Assembly: GCF_002733955.1 (NCBI RefSeq)
Contig: NZ_NVXQ01000006.1
Coordinates: 54,694 to 118,693 of the forward strand
Origin: Hoeflea sp.
GTDB lineage: Bacteria > Pseudomonadota > Alphaproteobacteria > Rhizobiales > Rhizobiaceae
Direction of reading: 5' to 3'
Length of the DNA: 64,000 bases
Both the position numbers and the translations under genes were made by a program. Of this stretch, positions 38,552 to 46,770 are shown in pieces. Within the stretch, counting starts at the first letter, position 1, and every line of letters begins with the position of its first letter. The notes under the pieces were generated by a model. It made no database searches and was not told the origin of the DNA. It worked only from the letters and a program-made list of their open reading frames with translations.

Positions 38552-38708
38552 AGATACGGCCCATCAGAGCCAGGATAATGACGACCAGCAGCACCAGTCC
38601 GAGAATACCGGAAGGCCCATAGCCCCAGCTGCGCGCATGCGGCCAAGTCGGCACTGCGCCGATCAGCAGAACGATCAGGATGATGATGAGCAGAGTTGAA
38701 ATTCCCAT
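38550..38708 (-). CDS. DUF3309-type very small membrane protein
   Basis: A 52-residue protein made almost wholly of two hydrophobic segments around the motif TWPHARSWGYGPSG. This is the pattern of DUF3309, small proteins common in proteobacteria and often linked to stress. The start at 38708 (MGISTLLII) is preferred over one 14 codons upstream because the family begins there. The function is unknown. It is downstream of the AI-2E family gene on the same strand. Confidence 0.75.
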   Translation of the reverse strand: MGISTLLIIILIVLLIGAVPTWPHARSWGYGPSGILGLVLLVVIILALMGRI

Positions 38709-38786
38709 GGCGACCACGCTTTCCATTGTTGCACGTCTATGCAACAACACCCGAGCAGGAAATTGGTTCCGGCGTGGTTCAGCAAC

Positions 38787-39905
38787 TCAGGTGACGGGAG
38801 CCTCAGCCTCTTCCTCCGGCTTTTCCACAGCTGCTCGTCCCGACAGGAACTGACCGAAAGCGTTCATGGATTCAAAATTGTCGCACAGCACCTTGACGAT
38901 CACCAGTATCGGCACCGCCATCAGGGCGCCGAGCAGGCCCCAGAGCCAGCCCCAGACGGTCACCGTCAGGAACACGGCGACAATGTTGAGCTCAAGCCTG
39001 CGACCGACGATCATCGGCGTGAGGAAATTGCCCTCAAGCGTGGTCAGGCCCAGATAGATGGCCGGGGCAATCATGGCTGTTCCCAGCGTCGGGTAGACGA
39101 CCATTGCCGTGGCGGCGACAGCCAGTGCGCCGCCCCATGCCCCGATAAAGGGCAGAAAATTCAACACTGCGGCGATACACCCCCACATGACTGGATTCGG
39201 CATGCCGTAGAGCCAAAGGCTCACCCCAATAGCCGCCCCCAGCCCGGCATTGATGAGGCTGATGGTAAACAGGTAGCGCGAGACCTGTCGCTCGACGTCA
39301 TAAATAACGCGCAGGGCTCGTTTCTTCTCGCTCATCAGCGGCATGATGCCGATGATCTTTTCATAAAACAGCGTGCCTGTTGAAAGCAGGAACAGTGCGA
39401 GTATCAATGCCACGACGAAGGTGGTCAGACTGGTGAATGTCTTGGATGCCGCGGTGCTGAGCAGGGCCGGTTGCTGCACAACGACCTCCTGGACTTCATT
39501 GGTGTCCGTCCCCTGGGTCAGGGTCTGGACCTGATCGGACGCATCTTTTACCGCCTCGATTTCATCCCGGTACTCGGCAAATTTCGCCTTGATCTTCGAG
39601 CCGGTTTCAGGGGCTGAAGATATCAGGTCGGAAACCGGCCCCGAGAGCGAGTAGGCACCAAAGCCAAGACCGCCCGCGAGCGCAACGATTATGAGAAATG
39701 CTGCAAGTGGCGACGGAATCCCGCGCTTTTCGGCAAACCGCACCACCGGCCTCAATGTCTGAGCGATCAGAACACCGAGGATGATCGGCATGACCACATC
39801 CTGAGCGACGAACAGGACCTGGGCAACCAGGACGATGAAAATGCCGATAAGGATCCGCTTGATTATCGTAAGGTCCGTATTGGCGAGAGGCGTCTGCGTG
39901 TCCAT
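38787..39905 (-). CDS. AI-2E family transporter (TqsA/PerM type)
   Basis: A 372-residue membrane protein with about eight helices: two pairs near the N-terminus (about 12-95), a soluble middle region (about 100-155), and a C-terminal block (about 160-350). The motifs PVVRFAEKRGIPSPLAAFLI and NFLPFIGAWGGALAVAATA, followed by a closing LTTLEGNFLTPMIVGRRLELN, identify the family. Members export autoinducer-2 or act as sodium/proton antiporters, so the true substrate is unclear. It may share a transcript with the DUF3309 gene 79 bp downstream. Confidence 0.9.
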   Translation of the reverse strand: MDTQTPLANTDLTIIKRILIGIFIVLVAQVLFVAQDVVMPIILGVLIAQTLRPVVRFAEKRGIPSPLAAFLIIVALAGGLGFGAYSLSGPVSDLISSAPETGSKIKAKFAEYRDEIEAVKDASDQVQTLTQGTDTNEVQEVVVQQPALLSTAASKTFTSLTTFVVALILALFLLSTGTLFYEKIIGIMPLMSEKKRALRVIYDVERQVSRYLFTISLINAGLGAAIGVSLWLYGMPNPVMWGCIAAVLNFLPFIGAWGGALAVAATAMVVYPTLGTAMIAPAIYLGLTTLEGNFLTPMIVGRRLELNIVAVFLTVTVWGWLWGLLGALMAVPILVIVKVLCDNFESMNAFGQFLSGRAAVEKPEEEAEAPVT

Positions 39906-39984
39906 GATTTACCTCACCCAAAACGTTGGAAAAACCACCTCCGGTCCGGAGTGTGGCCAGATTGCCGACAACCGTGGTTATCCG

Positions 39985-40167
39985 TCAAATCTTGTTGCCC
40001 AGCGCACCCTTGATGGCGCCTGAGACATCCTGCAATGTAGCCTTGATTTTCTGTATCCTGCCGTCGGCCTGGATAATCTTGCTCCCGACCGCCTTGCCGA
40101 CAGCGACTTTCGCCCCACCGGCGATCCTGTTGCCGGCTGCATTCGTCTTGTCGCTCAACCTGCCCAT
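39985..40167 (-). CDS. CsbD-like small stress protein
   Basis: A 60-residue hydrophilic protein, MGRLSDKTNAAGNRIAGGAK and onward, ending in IKGALGNKI. The repeated pattern of Ala, Gly and Lys with K-x-x-A-x-G spacing resembles CsbD proteins, which are made under general stress. The open frame runs much further upstream, but only this part is CsbD-like. It lies 79 bp upstream of the AI-2E family gene on the same strand. The function of CsbD is not known. Confidence 0.6.
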   Translation of the reverse strand: MGRLSDKTNAAGNRIAGGAKVAVGKAVGSKIIQADGRIQKIKATLQDVSGAIKGALGNKI

Positions 40168-40375
40168 ATCGAACCCACGCCTGTTTCCGATCAGCTGTGT
40201 CAAAACGGCGACGCTGATCCTCACAATCGATTGCTTGCCCGTTACAACGTTCGAGCCGGAATTTGGTTCACCTTGGCATCGCCTGTTCCGCGGCGGTCCA
40301 TTGCAGTCTGGTCCGCCTTGACCGGATCGTTCCGCAAGCGCGCCCGAAACTCTTGACTGCTCGCCGGAACGACGA

Positions 40376-40404
40376 CGCCCGGGATGTGCGACACATCCCG
40401 GGCG
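40376..40404. repeat. Perfect 13-bp-stem hairpin downstream of ccrM
   Basis: The arms CGCCCGGGATGTG and CACATCCCGGGCG are exact reverse complements around a 3-nt loop. It lies 58 bp beyond the ccrM stop. There is no T-run on either strand, so it is not a standard terminator, although it could protect the 3' end of the ccrM transcript. The surrounding 40168-40462 holds no gene I can support. Confidence 0.6.
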
Positions 40405-40462
40405 CTGCATGTCCGGCGGTGACTGAAGGTACTTGACACCCGCCGGATCTGGTCACCGGCGC

Positions 40463-41959
<1,497 letters not shown>

Positions 41960-42649
41960 ATGGCTGGTTTCGACCTCATCATCTTCGATTGCGACGGCGT
42001 GCTGGTCGACAGCGAGATCATTGCGGCGCAGGTGGAGTCAAAGCTTCTCAGCGATGCCGGCTATCCGATCACCGCGGAAGAACTGGCCGAGCGTTTCGCC
42101 GGGCTGACCTGGAAGGATATCCTGTTCGAAGTCGAGCGCGAGGCCAGCATTCCGTTTTCGGCCACCCTGCTTGATGCCTCGGAGACGCTGCTCGACAAGA
42201 AACTTGGCCGCGAAGTGCGGGCCATAGATGGTGCCGCTCAGGCGATCGCGCGGATCCCCGGACCACGCTGCATCTGCTCCAACTCGTCGGCGCACCGGCT
42301 GAAGGCCATGCTGGCGCGCACGGGGCTGGATCGGCTGTTTGGCGAACGGGTATATTCCGCCAAGGACCTCGGTGAAGGTCGCACCAAGCCGGCGCCGGAT
42401 GTGTTTCTCCACGCTGCCGAACAGTTCGATGTGAAGCCCGCCAATGTGCTGGTGGTCGAGGATTCAGAACACGGCATTCATGCGGCAGTTGCTGCGGGCA
42501 TGCGCGTGGTCGGCTTTACCGGCGGATCGCACAGCTATCCCGGTCATGCCGACAAGCTGACCGAAGCGGGCGCCGAAACGGTGATCAACCGGATGGCCGA
42601 GCTTCCAGCCACCGTGGAAGCCCTTGCCGGTTGGTCCGAACTGCTCTGA
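41960..42649 (+). CDS. HAD-family phosphatase (phosphoglycolate/beta-phosphoglucomutase-like)
   Basis: A 229-residue HAD-IA hydrolase. Motif I is complete as FDCDGVLVDSE near residue 9, motif II is in CICSNSSAHR, the lysine is in GRTKPAPDVFLHAA and the acidic motif in VVEDSEHGIHAA. A helical cap (about residues 18-85) lies between motifs I and II. This layout is shared by phosphoglycolate phosphatase and sugar-phosphate phosphatases, so the substrate is open. It stands alone, 310 bp or more from the divergent ccrM. Confidence 0.88.
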   Translation: MAGFDLIIFDCDGVLVDSEIIAAQVESKLLSDAGYPITAEELAERFAGLTWKDILFEVEREASIPFSATLLDASETLLDKKLGREVRAIDGAAQAIARIPGPRCICSNSSAHRLKAMLARTGLDRLFGERVYSAKDLGEGRTKPAPDVFLHAAEQFDVKPANVLVVEDSEHGIHAAVAAGMRVVGFTGGSHSYPGHADKLTEAGAETVINRMAELPATVEALAGWSELL

Positions 42650-42685
42650 ACAGAACGGCAGCTCTCAGACGAAACGCAAACAGGA

Positions 42686-43249
42686 TCAGGGCGTGTTGTA
42701 CGGCCCTGGATCAAAGCCGGCATAGAGCTTGGCACTGCGCGAGGCGCTGGCCGGGAACGTGACGGTGGCATTGGTATAGATGAACTGCTCGGCAGGACCG
42801 CCCTCGACAAGGGAAATCGGATGCTTCTGCAGTTCCGAATAGAGAACCGTCTCGCCATCCAGAACGGCGACGCGCAACGGCAGTTCAACCACACCGGTCT
42901 TGGCCTGCGGGCCGCCGACCACCCGCCCCGAGACGACAACCGTCATGATCATCTGACCACCACTGATGCGGCACTGGCGTGTGGTGTCGCTGATCGACGC
43001 TTGGTGAATCACCTTGGCCGGATCGCCGTCTCCGCCCTTGGAATAGGTGGTGTAGTAGGCCGTGCCTTCGCGCAGGCTGACCGCGGGGCAGGCTCCCTGA
43101 ACCACGGCGGCATCGGTTGCCGCATCCACGGCAGGCTGCTGGTTGGCGCCACCCGTGCCCAGCACGGACTGGGGACCGGCGGAAGTGCAGCCGGCAATCA
43201 GCGCTGCGCTGATCAAAACCGGGGCGAAACGCAAAAAACTTTTTGACAC
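42686..43249 (-). CDS. Putative lipoprotein of unknown function
   Basis: A 187-residue exported protein with a signal peptide that ends in the lipobox LIAGC. The mature part is rich in beta-forming residues (MIMTVVVSGRVVGG, VELPLRVAVLDGETVLYSE) and contains two further cysteines (GACPAVSL and RQCRISGG) that could pair. I recall similar lipoproteins in Rhizobiales but cannot name a domain. It is divergent from thrC and converges on the HAD gene. Confidence 0.75.
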   Translation of the reverse strand: MSKSFLRFAPVLISAALIAGCTSAGPQSVLGTGGANQQPAVDAATDAAVVQGACPAVSLREGTAYYTTYSKGGDGDPAKVIHQASISDTTRQCRISGGQMIMTVVVSGRVVGGPQAKTGVVELPLRVAVLDGETVLYSELQKHPISLVEGGPAEQFIYTNATVTFPASASRSAKLYAGFDPGPYNTP

Positions 43250-43272
43250 GATAACCTACCTTCATTCACCCG

Positions 43273-43314
43273 ATGCAAAAGACCACCTCTCTAACAGGTG
43301 TGTGGCCTTTGCAT
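43273..43314. promoter_or_regulatory. Long imperfect hairpin in the lipoprotein-thrC intergenic region
   Basis: The outer arms ATGCAAA/TTTGCAT, a middle CCAC/GTGG and an inner ACCT/AGGT form an extended, bulged stem. It lies 91 bp before thrC and 24 bp before the lipoprotein start on the other strand. It may be an RNA leader structure or a protein-binding site; the sequence alone does not decide. Confidence 0.35.
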
Positions 43315-43404
43315 GACGACCGCCCATGGTCTATATCAGCCGCGCGGCGGAAAATCGACCGGCGTTATCTCATCTTGCGCGATCCGCGTCCACCACCGGA
43401 GAAC

Positions 43405-44808
43405 ATGTCTGTGGACTATATTTCGACACGGGGCGAAGCGCCCGCACTCAAGTTCAGCGATGCGCTTCTGGCAGGTCTCGCCCGCGATGGCGGTCTGTAT
43501 GTACCACGGGAATGGCCGCAGTTTTCCCGCAAGGACATAAGGGCGATGCGCGGCCTGAGCTACCAGGACATCGCCTTCCGGGTGATCGAGCCTTTCACCG
43601 CCGGTGAAATCGAGCCGGACGCGCTTCGCTCGATGATCGACGAAGCCTATGCGACTTTCCGCCACCCCGCGGTGGCGCCGCTGGTGCAAAGCGGCCCGAA
43701 TTCCTTCGTGCTCGAACTGTTTCACGGCCCGACGCTTGCCTTCAAGGATGTGGCGATGCAGCTGATCGCCCGGCTGATGGACCATGTGCTGGCCAAGCGC
43801 GGTGAGCGGGCGACGATTGTCGGCGCCACGTCCGGCGACACCGGAGGGGCTGCGATCGATGCCTTTGCCGGCCGCGACCGGACCGATATCTTCATCCTGT
43901 TTCCCGAAGGCCGGGTGTCGCCGGTGCAGCAGCGGCAGATGACGACATCAAAGGCCTCCAACGTCCATGCGATGGCGCTGAAAGGCAATTTCGACGATTG
44001 CCAGGATCTGGTCAAAGCCATGTTCAACCATGTCGGATTCCGCGACCAGGTGCGCCTGTCAGGCGTCAATTCAATCAACTGGGCCCGGATCATGGCCCAG
44101 ATCGTCTACTACTTTACTTCCGCTGTTTCACTCGGCGCGCCGGACCGGAAAGTCTCGTTCACGGTGCCGACCGGCAATTTCGGCGACATTTTCGCCGGCT
44201 ATTGCGCCAAGCGGATGGGGCTACCGATCGCCAAGCTGGTGATCGCGACAAACGAGAACGACATCCTGGCCCGGACCATGAGAACCGGCCGCTACGAGAT
44301 GCGCGGCGTCAGCCCGACCACCTCGCCATCGATGGACATCCAGATCTCGTCCAACTTCGAGCGGCTGCTGTTCGATGCCCATGACCGCGACGCCGAAGCA
44401 GTGCGCCGGGCCATGTCCGGACTGAAGCAATCGGGCGCCTTCGACATTGCCGAGCCGGCACTCAAAGCCATCCGCAAGGAGTTCCGTGCCGGCCGGGCGA
44501 GCGAGCGCCAGGTCAAGGCAATGATCCGTGACATGCAGGCCGAAACCGGCTACGTGCTCGATCCGCACACCGCCGTGGCGGTCCATGTTGCTGCCCGGAT
44601 GGAAAAGCCCTCGGCAGCGATGATCACGCTCTCAACCGCGCATCCGGCCAAGTTTCCGGACGCCGTAAAAAACGCCTGTGGTATTGACCCCGCGCTCCCG
44701 TCGTGGCTCTCTGACCTGATGCAACGGGAGGAACGGTTCAGCGTCGTGCCCAATGAACAGGATGCGGTTGAAAACCATATTCTGTCACTGACACGGGCCA
44801 CACGATGA
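43405..44808 (+). CDS. thrC: Threonine synthase
   Basis: A 467-residue PLP enzyme that turns O-phosphohomoserine into threonine. The start MSVDYISTRG has GGAG just upstream. The cofactor lysine is in FHGPTLAFKDVAMQL and the phosphate-binding loop in GATSGDTGGAAIDAF. Other conserved parts are FILFPEGRVSPVQQRQM, SVNSINWARIMAQIVYYF-like segments and the FTVPTGNFGDIFAGY region. The length fits the long, bacterial/fungal type. Homoserine kinase, which makes its substrate, is encoded about 8 kb away. It opens a run with the M16 peptidase gene 18 bp downstream. Confidence 0.96.
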   Translation: MSVDYISTRGEAPALKFSDALLAGLARDGGLYVPREWPQFSRKDIRAMRGLSYQDIAFRVIEPFTAGEIEPDALRSMIDEAYATFRHPAVAPLVQSGPNSFVLELFHGPTLAFKDVAMQLIARLMDHVLAKRGERATIVGATSGDTGGAAIDAFAGRDRTDIFILFPEGRVSPVQQRQMTTSKASNVHAMALKGNFDDCQDLVKAMFNHVGFRDQVRLSGVNSINWARIMAQIVYYFTSAVSLGAPDRKVSFTVPTGNFGDIFAGYCAKRMGLPIAKLVIATNENDILARTMRTGRYEMRGVSPTTSPSMDIQISSNFERLLFDAHDRDAEAVRRAMSGLKQSGAFDIAEPALKAIRKEFRAGRASERQVKAMIRDMQAETGYVLDPHTAVAVHVAARMEKPSAAMITLSTAHPAKFPDAVKNACGIDPALPSWLSDLMQREERFSVVPNEQDAVENHILSLTRATR

Positions 44809-44826
44809 ACCGGGGAAAGTGACATT

Positions 44827-46125
44827 ATGAAAGTCAAGACGACACGCCTGAGCAACGGCGTCACGGTTGTAACCGAGACAATGCCCCATCTCGAGAGCGT
44901 GGCTCTCGGCGTCTGGGTCAAATCCGGCTCCCGCGACGAAAGCGCGCAAGAGCATGGTATCGCGCACCTGCTTGAACACATGGCGTTCAAGGGAACGCAC
45001 AAACGCAGCGCCCGGCAGATCGCCGAGGAGATCGAGAATGTCGGTGGTGAAGTCAACGCCGCGACCTCGACCGAAACCACGGCCTATTACGCCCGCGTAC
45101 TCCGGGACAACGTCCCGCTCGCCGTCGACATTCTGCATGACATCCTGACCAATTCGGTTTTCGACGAGGCTGAACTGACCCGCGAAAAGCATGTCATCCT
45201 GCAGGAAATCGGCGCCGCCAACGACACTCCGGACGACGTTGTCTATGACAAGTTCACCGAAGCGGCGTTCCGCGACCAGACCATTGGACGGCCGATCCTG
45301 GGCACGCCGGAGACGGTGAAGGCGTTCACGCCGGACCAGATCCGGGCCTATCTCGCACGCCATTACACTGGCGACCGCATCGTCGTGGTGGCAGCGGGCG
45401 CCGTCGATCACGAGACCTTCGTCAAACTGATCGATGACAGCTTCGGACAGAGCATCAAGCCGACGGGTACGCTTTTGCGGACCATTCCGACCGCCAGCTA
45501 TACCGGCGGCGACTACCGCGAGGCCCGCGACCTTATGGACGCGCAGGTGCTGATCGGCTTTGAAGGCCGCGCCTACCAGGTGCGGGATTTCTATTGTTCG
45601 CAACTGCTTGCCAACATTCTGGGCGGCGGCATGTCGTCACGGCTGTTTCAGGAAGTGCGCGAGAAACGCGGCCTGTGCTACTCGGTCTACGCCTTTCACT
45701 GGGGCTTTTCGGATTCGGGCCTGCTGGGCGTTCATGCCGCGACCGGCTCCGAAGATCTGGCGGAACTCATTCCGGTTATCCTGTCGGAACTGGCCAAGAC
45801 CGCCGACGGTGTCGAAGAGCAGGAAATCAACCGGTCCCGGGCTCAGGTCCGTTCCGGCCTGCTGATGGCACAGGAAAGCCCGGCCGCACGGGCCAGCCAG
45901 ATCGCGCGCCAGATGCTGCTGTTTGGTCGCCCGGTCAGCAATGATGAATTGATGGAACGGCTTGCCAACCTGACCCCGCAGAGATTGTCCGACCTTGCCG
46001 GCAAACTGTTTTTCGACACGCCCATTACCGTGTCGGCGATCGGGCCGGTGGACAACCTCCTGTCCGTTTCCGACATGGCCCAAACGCTCGGCCAGCACGG
46101 CGGGCGAACAGCGGCAGCCGAATAA
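44827..46125 (+). CDS. M16-family zinc peptidase (processing-peptidase type)
   Basis: A 432-residue peptidase related to the beta subunit of the mitochondrial processing peptidase. The inverted zinc motif HLLEHMAFKGT (H-x-x-E-H) lies near residue 45, with the third ligand glutamate about 75 residues later in the EAELTREKHVILQEI stretch. The glycine-rich loop NILGGGMSSRLFQEVREKRGL, which holds substrates, is in the second half. No signal peptide is seen. In Rhizobiales this gene commonly follows thrC, as here with an 18-bp gap. Confidence 0.93.
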   Translation: MKVKTTRLSNGVTVVTETMPHLESVALGVWVKSGSRDESAQEHGIAHLLEHMAFKGTHKRSARQIAEEIENVGGEVNAATSTETTAYYARVLRDNVPLAVDILHDILTNSVFDEAELTREKHVILQEIGAANDTPDDVVYDKFTEAAFRDQTIGRPILGTPETVKAFTPDQIRAYLARHYTGDRIVVVAAGAVDHETFVKLIDDSFGQSIKPTGTLLRTIPTASYTGGDYREARDLMDAQVLIGFEGRAYQVRDFYCSQLLANILGGGMSSRLFQEVREKRGLCYSVYAFHWGFSDSGLLGVHAATGSEDLAELIPVILSELAKTADGVEEQEINRSRAQVRSGLLMAQESPAARASQIARQMLLFGRPVSNDELMERLANLTPQRLSDLAGKLFFDTPITVSAIGPVDNLLSVSDMAQTLGQHGGRTAAAE

Positions 46126-46146
46126 AGTCCAAGGATTGTTTCTGCC

Positions 46147-46770
46147 ATGGCGCCTCCGGTGTTTCGATTCCGCAGCCGGACCCAGGAAGCGTTGCGGATT
46201 GAGGGCCGCACCACCTTTCTCCGCATACCGGTGATAGGCGACTTTGCGGAATGGAGCCGTGTGCGCGCCGCAAGCCGGGATTTCCTCGAGCCGTGGGAGC
46301 CGCGCTGGGCCGAAGACGATCTGACCCGCGCGGCCTTCCGGCACCGGATCCGCCGCTACGAAGCCGATCGGGAAAGCGGCGTGGCGCTGCCTCTGTTTGT
46401 GTGCCTGAAATCGAACGGCCACATAATCGGAGGCGCAACGCTGAGCTCGATCAAACGCGGCGTGGCGCAAAGCTGTACGCTCGGCTACTGGATGGCGGAG
46501 CAACATGCGGGCAAGGGCCTGATGGCTGATGCGCTTAAAGGCCTCATTCCCCATGTCTTTGACAGGATGCAGTTGCACCGGATTGAGGCGGCCTGTATTC
46601 CGGATAATTCAAGGAGCCAGCGCCTCCTTGAAAAGGTCGGGTTTCAGCGCGAGGGATACTTGAACGGCTACCTGAAAATCAACGGCGCCTGGCGTGATCA
46701 CCTGCTTTACGCGCTGATTGCCGAGGATTGGCAGTCAAAAAGCGCGAAAGGACCCGGTTCCGGCGAATGA
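46147..46770 (+). CDS. GNAT-family N-acetyltransferase, RimJ type
   Basis: A 207-residue acetyltransferase. The acetyl-CoA region is in CTLGYWMAEQHAGKGLMADAL, and the following MQLHRIEAACIPDNSRSQRL and LLEKVGFQREGYLNGYLKING are typical of the RimJ/RimL group that acetylates protein N-termini. The N-terminal part LEPWEPRWAEDDLTRAAFR also matches RimJ proteins. The gene lies between the M16 peptidase (21 bp away) and the EAL gene, which it overlaps by 4 bp. Confidence 0.9.
   Translation: MAPPVFRFRSRTQEALRIEGRTTFLRIPVIGDFAEWSRVRAASRDFLEPWEPRWAEDDLTRAAFRHRIRRYEADRESGVALPLFVCLKSNGHIIGGATLSSIKRGVAQSCTLGYWMAEQHAGKGLMADALKGLIPHVFDRMQLHRIEAACIPDNSRSQRLLEKVGFQREGYLNGYLKINGAWRDHLLYALIAEDWQSKSAKGPGSGE

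Noticed and set aside
40168-40462. Upstream extension of the CsbD-like frame and another overlapping minus-strand frame
   Set aside because: The peptides do not resemble any protein, and the frames cross a long perfect hairpin, so no gene is called here.
43273-43404. 44-codon N-terminal extension of thrC or a Thr leader peptide
   Set aside because: The extension is not part of threonine synthases, and there is no stop codon to form a separate leader peptide.
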